Below, piece by piece: positions 16,131 to 23,161 of a DNA stretch of 64,000 bases. Position 1 is the stretch's first letter. Each line of letters opens with the position of its first letter. Under the pieces are notes generated by a model, which was not told the DNA's origin, searched no databases, and saw only the letters and a program-made list of their open reading frames with translations. The position numbers and the translations under genes were made by a program. The stretch is from Streptomyces malaysiensis subsp. samsunensis (GTDB lineage: Bacteria > Actinomycetota > Actinomycetes > Streptomycetales > Streptomycetaceae): NCBI RefSeq assembly GCF_024519315.1, contig NZ_JANIIC010000017.1:1-64000 (forward strand). The letters run 5' to 3'.

Positions 16131-17027
16131 TCACCAATCGACAGCCGCACGCAGAAGCCACTCGTGCGCCCGCGCGATATGCGGGAGCGCGAGTGCCCCC
16201 GTCCGCACCACCAGGAAATAGGTGCGCAGCGGCGGTACGGGCGGGTTGAGCAGCGCCACGACCTGCCCGGTGTCCAGGGCGTCCATGCACAGATAGCGCG
16301 GCAGGACGCCGAGCCCGGCGCCCTCCGCGACGCAGGCGAGCACCGCGCGCAGATCGGGCGCGATGATCGTGCCGGCGGTGACGGGCCGGGCGTCGAAGAC
16401 GGTCGACCAATAGCGGGTGACCAGCGGCAGGCTCTCGTGCACCTCGACGACGGGCAGCGCCTCCAGCGCGCTCACCCCCTTGATCTGGAGCACCGCGGGA
16501 CCGCCGAGCCGGGCGGCCCAGCGCGGGGCCGCGACCAGCACATGCTCCTCGTCGCACAGCGGGGTGGCGGCCAGCAGCCGGCCCCGTGGCCGGGCGGTGG
16601 CGATGGCCAGGTCGTAGTGGCCGGCGCTCAACCCCTCGAAGAGCTCCTCGGCACTGCCGAAGGCGCAGCGCACCGCCAGCCCCTGGGCGACGAGGGCGGT
16701 CAGCGCGGGCAGGGCGCGCAGCGCGGTGAACTCGGGCGGGCCCGCGAGATGCAGGGTGCGCAGGGCCGAGCGGCTGTCCAGCCCCGTCTCGGCGATCTCC
16801 ACCAGGGCGTCGAGATGCGGTGCGGTCTTGTGGGCGAGTTCGTCCCCGACGGTGGTGGGGACGACGCCGCGCGCCGTACGGAGGAAGAGGGGGCGGCCGA
16901 GCTGCCGCTCCAGGGTGCGTATCTGGCCGGTGACGGCGGGCTGGGAGAGCCCGAGCAGCCCGGCGGCGCGGGTGAAGGACCCGGCGCGGTGAACCGCGAC
17001 AAAGGTGCGTAAGAGGGCCAGATCCAT
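16131..17027 (-). CDS. LysR family transcriptional regulator
   Basis: A 298-residue LysR-type regulator. The N-terminal winged helix is MDLALLRTFVAVHRAGSFTRAAGLLGLSQPAVTGQIRTLERQLGRPLFLRTARG, followed by a two-lobed effector domain (LRTLHLAGPPEFTALRALPAL...). ATG 17027 is chosen because GAGGGGA lies just upstream and the HTH begins there. It is transcribed in the same direction as the upstream PLP enzyme gene but is separated from it by a strong terminator, so it has its own promoter; a CTAT-N10-ATAG dyad at 17068-17085 is the likely autoregulatory site. Target genes are not evident because no divergent gene adjoins. Confidence 0.9.
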   Translation of the reverse strand: MDLALLRTFVAVHRAGSFTRAAGLLGLSQPAVTGQIRTLERQLGRPLFLRTARGVVPTTVGDELAHKTAPHLDALVEIAETGLDSRSALRTLHLAGPPEFTALRALPALTALVAQGLAVRCAFGSAEELFEGLSAGHYDLAIATARPRGRLLAATPLCDEEHVLVAAPRWAARLGGPAVLQIKGVSALEALPVVEVHESLPLVTRYWSTVFDARPVTAGTIIAPDLRAVLACVAEGAGLGVLPRYLCMDALDTGQVVALLNPPVPPLRTYFLVVRTGALALPHIARAHEWLLRAAVDW

Positions 17028-17067
17028 GCGGTTCCCCTCGCCTCGTCGAGCCCCGAACGCATGCCAA

Positions 17068-17085
17068 CTATAAATATGCCGATAG
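17068..17085. promoter_or_regulatory. candidate LysR operator
   Basis: CTAT and ATAG are arranged as an inverted repeat around a 10-nt AT-rich centre, 41 bp upstream of the lysR start. It includes the T-N11-A pattern typical of LysR sites and is the most AT-rich spot in the gap. Confidence 0.4.
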
Positions 17086-17163
17086 GTCCATGTCGCTACT
17101 GTGATTGGACACTGACGCTGAGTCAACTAGCCTTGTTCGAGCGGTTCTCCACGAGAGGATCCG

Positions 17164-17202
17164 GGGCGTCTCAAGCCACGAGGGGGGAGGCTTGAGACGC
17201 CC
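17164..17202. terminator. terminator of the ptpA-PLP enzyme unit
   Basis: A perfect 14-bp stem, GGGCGTCTCAAGCC (17164-17177) with GGCTTGAGACGCCC (17189-17202), encloses an 11-nt loop 40 nt downstream of the PLP enzyme stop codon. Confidence 0.8.
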
Positions 17203-17242
17203 GTTCAGACGTACCCGCCCGCTTTCAGCCACCTGCGGCGGG

Positions 17243-18406
17243 TCAGCCACCCGCCGCGGCGGACGCCGTGTCGGATGCGGCGCCGGACGCCGCGTCGAGC
17301 GCCCGCAGCACATCGGCGATCAGATCGTCCGGGTCCTCCGCGCCCACCGAGAACCGGATGAAGCCCTCGGGCACCGCGTCGCCGCCCCACCGTCCGCGCC
17401 GCTCCGCCGTGGAGCGCACCCCGCCGAAGCTGGTGGCGTCGTCCACCAGCCGCAGCGCGGCCAGGAAGCGGTCCGCACGCTCCTTGTCCGGCAGGGTGAA
17501 GGAGACCACACAGCCGAAGCGCCCGCCGCGCATCTGCCCGGCCGCGACCTGGTGGGCGGGGTCGGTCGGCAGACCGGGGTGGCGCAGCCCGGCGATCTCG
17601 GGGCGGTCGCGCAGCGCCTCGGCGAGGGCCAGCGCGGTAGCCGCCTGGCGGTCGACGCGCAGCTGGAGGGTGGCCAGCGAGCGGTGGGCGAGCCATGCCT
17701 CCATGGGGCCTGGGATCGCGCCGACCGTCTTGCGCCAGGCCCGCACCTCCGCGGCGAGCCGCGGATCGCGGCAGGTCACATAGCCGAGCAGCACATCGCC
17801 ATGGCCGGTGAGCGCCTTGGTGCCGCTCGCCACGGCGAAGTCCGCGCCGAGCTCCAGCGGGCGCTGGCCCAGCGGGGTGGCGAGGGTGTTGTCGACGGCC
17901 ACCAGTGCGCCCCGGGCGTGCGCCGCCTCGGCGAGCCGGCGGATGTCGCAGACATCCAGTCCGGGATTGGACGGAGTTTCCAGCCACAGCAGCTTCGTCC
18001 GGTCGTCCAGGGCGGCCAGCTGGGCGTCCTCGCCGGTCGGGGCGGTGCGTACCGCGACCCCGTAGCCCGCCAGCCGCTCGACCAGCGCCGGGAGCAGCTG
18101 ATAGCCGTCGGACGGCAGGACGGCCGCGTCGCCCTGGCGCAGCTGGGACAGCAGCACGGCCGATATCGCGCCCATCCCGGAGGAGAAGACGACCGTCTCG
18201 GCGTCGGTGCCCGGTGACTCCAGCTCGCTGATCGCCCGCTCCAGCAGGGACCAGGTGGGGTTGCCGTCCCGGCCGTAGGTGTAGGGGCCGACGGCGTCGC
18301 CGGGCAGGTGGTAGTGGGCGGCGAAGACCGGGCCCGGCAGGGTCGGTGCGTACGCCTCGGCCTCGGGCAGTCCGGCCCGTACGGTGCGGGTGCCGTCACC
18401 GGTCAT
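17243..18406 (-). CDS. Cys/Met metabolism PLP-dependent enzyme (cystathionine gamma-lyase/synthase type)
   Basis: A 387-residue fold-type I PLP enzyme of the transsulfuration group. Landmarks are YTYGRDGNPT (phosphate-binding Tyr42 and Arg46 from the neighbouring subunit), SSGMGAISAV (cofactor phosphate loop), VDNTLATP (Asp172 to the pyridine nitrogen) and ASGTKALTGHGD with the Schiff-base Lys197. The family carries out gamma-elimination or gamma-replacement on cystathionine or homoserine esters; sequence by eye does not separate lyase from synthase, though lyase annotation is usual. The ATG overlaps the stop of the upstream tyrosine phosphatase gene by four bases, so the two are translationally coupled. 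Confidence 0.9.
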   Translation of the reverse strand: MTGDGTRTVRAGLPEAEAYAPTLPGPVFAAHYHLPGDAVGPYTYGRDGNPTWSLLERAISELESPGTDAETVVFSSGMGAISAVLLSQLRQGDAAVLPSDGYQLLPALVERLAGYGVAVRTAPTGEDAQLAALDDRTKLLWLETPSNPGLDVCDIRRLAEAAHARGALVAVDNTLATPLGQRPLELGADFAVASGTKALTGHGDVLLGYVTCRDPRLAAEVRAWRKTVGAIPGPMEAWLAHRSLATLQLRVDRQAATALALAEALRDRPEIAGLRHPGLPTDPAHQVAAGQMRGGRFGCVVSFTLPDKERADRFLAALRLVDDATSFGGVRSTAERRGRWGGDAVPEGFIRFSVGAEDPDDLIADVLRALDAASGAASDTASAAAGG

Positions 18407-19074
18407 GCGGGCTCCCTTCCCGCGCCGGGGCCATCGGCGGCCGACGCGCTCTCCATGCTCCCGGCGCGCTCGGCGCCGCTCCCGGTGGTCTTCGCCGCGA
18501 TCCGCCGCTCGGACTCATCGGCGGGGATCCGCCCCGTGGACTCGTCGGCGGCCCGCTCCGTGGCGTCCATGGCCGCTATGGCCTCGGAGACCGCCTCCAG
18601 CAGCCCGCCGCCGGCCGCCTCGATCATCTCCAGGCACTCCTCGAAGTCGTCCGGACCCCCGAAGTAGGGGTCCGGCACATCGAGGCCGCCCAGCGCGTCC
18701 TGGTCCGCGTCCGGGTCGTAGCTCCGCAGCAGCCGCACCTTGGCGGCGTCGTGCGGGGTCGGCGCGAGCGCGCGCAGCTCATGCAGATGGCCGCTGTCCA
18801 GGGCGATCACCAGATCGAGGCGATCGAACCACTCGGCACGGAACTGGCGCGCGATGTGATCCTGCTCATAGCCATGGGCGGTGAGCGCGTCGATGGCGCG
18901 GCGATCGGCCCCGTCGCCCTCGTGCCAGGGCCCGGTGCCCGCGCTGTCCACCTTGACGTGGCCGTCCAGACCGGCCTCCGCGGCATGGGCGCGGAAGACG
19001 GATTCGGCCATCGGCGAGCGGCAAATGTTGCCGGTGCAGACAAAGCAGACACGGTAGGGCGACGGGTCTCTCAT
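18403..19074 (-). CDS. ptpA: low-molecular-weight protein tyrosine phosphatase
   Basis: A 223-residue LMW phosphatase. The P-loop VCTGNICRSP carries nucleophile Cys13 and Arg19, and the general-acid loop is DPYFGGPDDFEECLEMIE. The catalytic domain ends near residue 155; the remaining 65-70 residues are a low-complexity tail with two DESxxRI repeats (ADESTGRIPADESERRI) that is absent from the short Streptomyces PtpA I know. In S. coelicolor PtpA dephosphorylates phosphotyrosine proteins and affects antibiotic production when overexpressed. Start taken at ATG 19074 rather than the in-frame ATG four codons upstream. The stop overlaps the next gene. Confidence 0.9.
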   Translation of the reverse strand: MRDPSPYRVCFVCTGNICRSPMAESVFRAHAAEAGLDGHVKVDSAGTGPWHEGDGADRRAIDALTAHGYEQDHIARQFRAEWFDRLDLVIALDSGHLHELRALAPTPHDAAKVRLLRSYDPDADQDALGGLDVPDPYFGGPDDFEECLEMIEAAGGGLLEAVSEAIAAMDATERAADESTGRIPADESERRIAAKTTGSGAERAGSMESASAADGPGAGREPA

Positions 19075-19098
19075 GCCTCCCATCATCTCTGGCCGCGA

Positions 19099-19479
19099 TC
19101 AGTCATCGTCATCGGGCAGCACGACATGCAGGGCCCACGCGACTATGGAGACGATCAGGCCGCCGAGCACCGCGGTGCCGAAGCCGTCGACGTGGAAGCT
19201 GAGATCCAGCTTTCCCGCCAGCCAGGAGGTCAACAGCAGCATCAGGGCGTTGATCACCAGCGTGATCAGGCCGAGGGTCAGGATGAACAACGGAAATGCC
19301 AGGAGCTTGACGATCGGCTTGACCACCACGTTCACCACGCCGAAGACCAGGGCGACGAGAATGAGGGTGAGCGCCTGGCGGCCGGTGTTCTCACCGGTGA
19401 GCGTGATGTCCTTGAGCAGCCAGATGGCGACGCCGAGGGCGCCGGCGTTCGCGATCGTCTTGACGAGAAAATTCTTCAT
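19099..19479 (-). CDS. phage-holin-like (DUF/PF04020-type) small membrane protein
   Basis: A 126-residue protein with four hydrophobic helices: the sequence MKNFLVKTIANAGALGVAIWLL, LTLILVALVFGVVNVVVKPIVKLLAFPLFILTLGLITLVINALMLLLTSWLAG and a last helix LGGLIVSIVAWALHVVL is characteristic of the 'phage holin family' (PF04020) membrane proteins that are widespread in bacteria and are not actual phage genes. The function is unknown. It ends with an acidic PDDDD. It is upstream of, and in the same direction as, ptpA (24-nt gap) and divergent from the cupin gene. Confidence 0.82.
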   Translation of the reverse strand: MKNFLVKTIANAGALGVAIWLLKDITLTGENTGRQALTLILVALVFGVVNVVVKPIVKLLAFPLFILTLGLITLVINALMLLLTSWLAGKLDLSFHVDGFGTAVLGGLIVSIVAWALHVVLPDDDD

Positions 19480-19545
19480 GGCTGAGATCGTCGCAGACAG
19501 GCCCCGCGATCGGCAGGGGCATCTTGAGCAGGGGTGGAGAGACGA

Positions 19546-19863
19546 ATGAAGGCGTTCCGGCTGGATGAGCTGGAGGCGGAGCGGGCCGCGAACAACGGCG
19601 CGTATCTACAGTTCCTGCGGGAGCGGAACATGTCCGTGGGGCTGTACGCGCTGGACGCGGGCCAGCCCGACCCACAGTCGCCGCACGGCCAGGACGAGGT
19701 GTACGTCGTGATGAGCGGCCGGGCGTCGGTCACGGTGGGAATGGAGACGACGCAGGTGGCGCGGGGCAGTGTGGTGTACGTCCCGGCGGGCACGGCGCAC
19801 AAGTTCCACCACATCACCGAGGACCTGAGGGTGCTGGTGGTGTTCTCGCCCCCGGAGGGCTGA
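19546..19863 (+). CDS. single-domain cupin protein
   Basis: A 105-residue cupin. The first cupin motif appears as PHGQDEVYVVMSGRASVTVG and the second as VPAGTAHKFHHITEDLRVLVVF, including His and Glu residues that could bind a metal. The role is unknown; such stand-alone cupins are often small-molecule dioxygenases, isomerases or binding proteins. ATG 19546 (MKAFRLDELEAERA) follows GGAGAG at a suitable distance, so it is preferred to the in-frame start 12 nt upstream. The following 242 nt up to the DUF5326-type gene contain no gene. Confidence 0.82.
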   Translation: MKAFRLDELEAERAANNGAYLQFLRERNMSVGLYALDAGQPDPQSPHGQDEVYVVMSGRASVTVGMETTQVARGSVVYVPAGTAHKFHHITEDLRVLVVFSPPEG

Positions 19864-20105
19864 TGCCGGTGCCGCCCCGGGGCTGATGCCGCCGGGGAGC
19901 TGATACCGCGGGAGAGCCGATTCCGCCGCCGGGCCCGTCCACCGTGGAGCCGATGTGCGGTGGGCCGGTCCCGTAGGGGTCCGGTCAGGGGAGGACGGGG
20001 GGCGCGGGGCGCCCGCGCGCTTCCGTCCCGCCCTAGCATCGATGGCAGGGAAAACCGGCCGTCGGCGTCCGGACCCAACGGCTCGGAGAGAAAGCAGGGA
20101 GTCAC

Positions 20106-20300
20106 GTGACCACGAAGGGGATATTCCAGGGCCTGCCATGGTGGGTGACCTGGATCGCGATACCGGTCCTCGTCCTCGCCGTGTTCGGCGGTCTGATCAT
20201 GAGCGTGATCGGGTTCGTGGTGAGCCTCGTCTTCAAGGCGCTGCTGCTGGTGGTGCTGATCGCCGGGCTGATCTATGTGGTGAGGAAGTTCACCTCCTGA
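20106..20300 (+). CDS. small two-helix membrane protein (DUF5326-like)
   Basis: A 64-residue protein made of two membrane helices joined with little loop: PWWVTWIAIPVLVLAVFGGLIMSVIGFVVSLV and FKALLLVVLIAGLIYVVRKF. It closely resembles short Streptomyces proteins annotated as DUF5326, whose function is unknown. The start is GTG 20106 preceded by AGAAAGCAGGGAG. It stands alone, upstream of the ssgA region. Confidence 0.75.
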   Translation: MTTKGIFQGLPWWVTWIAIPVLVLAVFGGLIMSVIGFVVSLVFKALLLVVLIAGLIYVVRKFTS

Positions 20301-20518
20301 CCCGCCGCCCCGCGGCGCCCGCCGTGGCCCGCGGCGCCCGCCGTGTCGCCCAGGGCCTGACGCATCCCCGCAGGCCCTGACGGCCCCCGCGGCGCGCGGA
20401 TACGCCGCGCGAGGGATACCGCCGGGGCGGGAGCACCGCCCCGCGCCACCCCTGCCGTTAAAGTGCGAGTCCTCGGCGTTCTTCCTCTCGGCGTCTGCCT
20501 CGCAACAACACCCCGGGG

Positions 20519-20736
20519 GTGCCTGTTGACGACAGCGATCTTCGATACGGCCGGTGCGCCGGCCCCGATCTCCCGCCCACCGGACCCGCCTCGTCCGCGC
20601 CGTCCGGCCCCGCGGGTTTCCTCACGGCAACACTGGCCATTTTCGTTCCCTCACACGAGGCAAACCGACTCCGCACCGCAATCGAGTCGCTACGCTCCAG
20701 AGTCGGCGAAGCGCAAACAACCCGGGGCGGCGAACG
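20519..20736 (+). pseudogene. possible remnant of an ssgR-type (IclR family) gene
   Basis: The 436-nt gap 20301-20736 should, by analogy with other streptomycetes, hold the end of ssgR, the IclR-type activator of ssgA. No intact IclR gene exists here or elsewhere in the window. An open frame (20519 onwards) contains GFLTATLAIFVPSHEANRLRTAIESLRSRVGEA, which has the length and alternating pattern of the last strand and helix of an IclR effector domain, but nothing recognisable precedes it. It may be a decayed 3' end, or simply an ORF by chance. Frame runs into the ssgA start. Confidence 0.3.
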
Positions 20737-21183
20737 ATGCGTGAGATGCGTGACACGGTTCAGGCGGAAGTGACGATGACCTTCCTGGTCTCGCAGGATC
20801 TCTCCTTCCGGATCCCGGTCGAGCTGTCCTACGACAGCGGCGACCCCTACGCCGTCGAGATCACCTTCCATTTGCCCGGCGATGCGCCAGTGAGCTGGGC
20901 CTTCGCGCGGGAGCTACTGCTGGACGGGTTGAGCAAACCCACCGGCGAGGGGGATGTGCGCATCGCCCCCGCCTCCCCCGAGGGGCTTTCGGACGTCTTC
21001 ATCAGACTCCAAGTGGGCTGTGAACGCGCCCTGTTCCGGGCCGGGGCCGCTCCTCTGGTGGCCTTCCTCGACCGGACGGACCGGGTGGTGCCTTTCGGCC
21101 AGGAGCCGGCGGCCTGCGATCCGGTCGGCGATCTCGACGCCGAACTCCACCGCATCCTGGCCGAGGACCGATACGCGGGCTGA
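20737..21183 (+). CDS. ssgA: sporulation/cell-division regulator SsgA
   Basis: SsgA-like proteins are actinomycete-specific and steer septum and germination sites; SsgA itself promotes sporulation-specific division and fragmentation. This product (148 residues; 145 if the ATG at 20746 is used) matches SsgA more than its paralogues: VQAEVTMTFLVSQDLSFRIPVELSYDSGDPYAVEITFHLPGDAPVSWAFARELLLDGL, IRLQVGCERALFRAGAAPLVAFLDRTDRVVPFGQE and the C-terminal ILAEDRYAG. Known SsgA proteins begin close to the second methionine (MRDTVQAEV). The usual upstream partner ssgR is missing. A 44-bp tandem repeat lies downstream. Confidence 0.9.
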   Translation: MREMRDTVQAEVTMTFLVSQDLSFRIPVELSYDSGDPYAVEITFHLPGDAPVSWAFARELLLDGLSKPTGEGDVRIAPASPEGLSDVFIRLQVGCERALFRAGAAPLVAFLDRTDRVVPFGQEPAACDPVGDLDAELHRILAEDRYAG

Positions 21184-21306
21184 GAGCCGGGTGCGTACGG
21201 TGGGCCGGGGGCCGCTGCCGAGCCCTGACCGAGCCGCCGCGGGGGCGGCGTGCCATGCCCATCGGCTCAGCGTGCCACGCCCGTCGGCCAGCCTGCCACG
21301 CCCGTC

Positions 21307-21438
21307 GTCTGGGCGGTCTTCGCCCGGCGGCTCGGCGGTCCTCGCGCGTTGTCTGGGCGGTCTTCGCCCGGCGGCTCGGCGGTCCTCGCGCGTTGTCTGG
21401 GCGGTCTTCGCCCGGCGGCTCGGCGGTCCTCGCTCGTC
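21307..21438. repeat. 44-bp tandem repeat, three copies
   Basis: The 346-nt convergent gap between ssgA and the YibE-like gene contains copies at 21307-21350, 21351-21394 and 21395-21438. The first two are identical over 44 bp; the third diverges in its last ten bases. Looser variants (CGGCTCGGC, CCGTCGGCC) continue on both sides from about 21250 to 21510. No terminator hairpin is apparent, and no protein-coding sense is visible. Confidence 0.9.
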
Positions 21439-21529
21439 GGCTCGGCGCGCCTTCGCCCACAGGCTCAGCGGTCTCGTCCGTCGCCTCGGCAGGTCTTGTC
21501 CGCTGCCTCGGCAGGTCGCGACCGTCCTC

Positions 21530-22981
21530 TCAGCGCGTCTTCGCCCGGCGCCGCCGCCCGCGTCCGCCCCGGCCGCTCCGGGCTCCCTGCGCGCCTTGCG
21601 CGCCTTGCGCGCTCTGCGTGCCGCCCGCGTCGGCCCCCGGCCGCGCGCCGCCGTCCGCCGCCGGGGCGCGGTCCGCGGAGACCACGAGCACGGCCAGCGC
21701 CGTGGTCACCGGCACCGACGCGACGAGCCCGATGCTGCCCACCAGCGTCCGTACGATCTCCTCCGCGACGATCTCGCTGGTGGCGACCGCGCCCACCCCG
21801 CTGTCCGCGATGGAGAACAGCAGCAGCAGCGGAAGCGACGCGCCCGCGTACGCCAGCACCAGGGTGTTCACGACGGAGGCGATGTGATCCCGCCCGATCC
21901 GCATCGCCGCGCCGTAGAGCCTGCGCCGGGACACGGTCGGGTCCGCGTCCCTCAGCTCCCACACCGCCGAGGTCTGGGTGACCGTCACATCGTCCAGCAC
22001 GCCCAGCGAGCCGATGATCACGCCCGCGAGCAGCAGCCCCTTTATCTCGATGTTCGGATAGAGGCCGTGCACCAGCCCGGTCTGGTCGTCCGTATTGCCG
22101 GTCAGGCTCGCCCAGCCGATGAACAGCGAGCCGAGCACCCCGATCAGCAGCAGTGACACCAGTGTGCCGAGTACGGCGACCGATGTTCGGGCCGTCAGTC
22201 CATGGCACATATAGAGCGCGAGGAGCATGATCGCGCTGCCCCCGACGACCGCGACCACCAGCGGATTGGAACCCTGGAGTATCGCCGGGAGGATGAACAG
22301 CGTCAGCACCCCGAAGCTGATCGCCAGGGCTACCAGCGCGAACACCCCGCGCAACCGCCCCACCGCCACGACGGCCAGCGCGAACAGCCCCGCCAGCAGC
22401 GCCATCGGCATCGACCGGTCGACGTCGGACACGGAGTACTGGAGCTCCTTGGGCGCCTTGGGCGCGTACGCGAGCTTCAGCTGCTGCCCTGCGCTGAAGT
22501 GACGCGAGGCGTTGGGCTGGATGATTTCAGGGAAAGTGCGGCCTTTGTCCTTCCCCGAGGTGACCTCGATGGTGGCCTTCTCGCAGACGCTCTTCTTCGC
22601 GCTCTGCCCAGGGGCACCGTTCTGTGCGGCGCTGTCCTGGCCGGGCTCGGTGGGCGCCTGCGGCTGGGCGTTGACATCGGCGCAGTTCACCTCCTCGACC
22701 TTCACCACCCGTCCGGCGACGGTCTCCTGGTCGAAACCCAGACCGCTGCGGCCGTGCGCCTTGTGGTCGGGCGTGCCGCCCGGCCAGAGCGCGATCAGAC
22801 CGGCGACGACGGCCACCGCGAAGGGGATGAGCACCGCCGCGATGATCTTGCGGAGGCGGGTGGAGACGGGGGTGGCGGGGCCATGGCCGTGGGAGTGGCC
22901 ATGGGGAGTGCCGTGGCCGTGTGCCTGATCGGAGGGGTGGTGGGGCTGCTCGGGCGGGTGGTCCTGCTGGATGGCGGTCAC
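21530..22981 (-). CDS. YibE/F-like membrane protein
   Basis: A 483-residue integral membrane protein of the YibE/F family. Residues 1-40 are cytosolic and His-rich (HGHGTPHGHSHGHGP), which could bind a metal. A first helix (IIAAVLIPFAVAVVAGLIALW) precedes an extracytoplasmic domain of about 130 residues holding two cysteines (VNCAD, KSVCEKA), then seven or eight helices including the family's conserved GSLGVLDDVTVTQTSAVWEL and the C-terminal multi-helix block. The last 45 residues are Ala/Gly/Arg-rich. The function of YibE/F proteins is not established. It is divergent from thiC and convergent with ssgA. Confidence 0.85.
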   Translation of the reverse strand: MTAIQQDHPPEQPHHPSDQAHGHGTPHGHSHGHGPATPVSTRLRKIIAAVLIPFAVAVVAGLIALWPGGTPDHKAHGRSGLGFDQETVAGRVVKVEEVNCADVNAQPQAPTEPGQDSAAQNGAPGQSAKKSVCEKATIEVTSGKDKGRTFPEIIQPNASRHFSAGQQLKLAYAPKAPKELQYSVSDVDRSMPMALLAGLFALAVVAVGRLRGVFALVALAISFGVLTLFILPAILQGSNPLVVAVVGGSAIMLLALYMCHGLTARTSVAVLGTLVSLLLIGVLGSLFIGWASLTGNTDDQTGLVHGLYPNIEIKGLLLAGVIIGSLGVLDDVTVTQTSAVWELRDADPTVSRRRLYGAAMRIGRDHIASVVNTLVLAYAGASLPLLLLFSIADSGVGAVATSEIVAEEIVRTLVGSIGLVASVPVTTALAVLVVSADRAPAADGGARPGADAGGTQSAQGAQGAQGARSGRGGRGRRRRAKTR

Positions 22982-23022
22982 GGTCGCATCATCGCAAGAG
23001 ACGTGGGCCCTCTGTTCAGCGC

Positions 23023-23031
23023 TGTGGATAA
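23023..23031 (-). promoter_or_regulatory. isolated consensus DnaA box
   Basis: TTATCCACA, perfect, read on the minus strand, in the divergent promoter region between the YibE-like gene and thiC. A single box of this kind can bind DnaA weakly; it is listed because eight perfect boxes occur in the window. Confidence 0.5.
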
Positions 23032-23061
23032 ACCGTTAGCGTGGTGACGAACCTTTGCAAT

Positions 23062-23155
23062 CGCGGGAGCTCGGAGCACCGGGCTGAGAGGGCGCTGACG
23101 CTGAAGCTGCGCCGACCGCTGAACCTGTTACCGGGTAATGCCGGCGTAGGGAGTG
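23062..23155 (+). ncRNA. TPP riboswitch (THI element)
   Basis: The conserved thi-box cores are in order: CGGGAGCTCGG, GGGCTGAGAGGGC (pyrimidine-binding J3-2 region) at 23091-23103, a variable P3 extension, GACCGCTGAACCTG at 23113-23126 and CCGGGTAATGCCGGCG with GTAGGGAG closing P1 at about 23131-23152. It ends ten bases before the thiC start. The GGGAG of the 3' P1 strand doubles as the likely ribosome site, so thiamine pyrophosphate would block translation initiation. Confidence 0.95.
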
Positions 23156-23161
23156 GGTCTC

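Noticed and set aside
20458..20871. Leftward ORF across the ssgA promoter
   Set aside because: Overlaps the ssgA start antisense and has no recognisable features.
22861..22930. His-rich N-terminus of the YibE-like protein as a separate metal-binding gene
   Set aside because: It is in frame with, and directly joined to, the first membrane helix, so it is part of the same protein.
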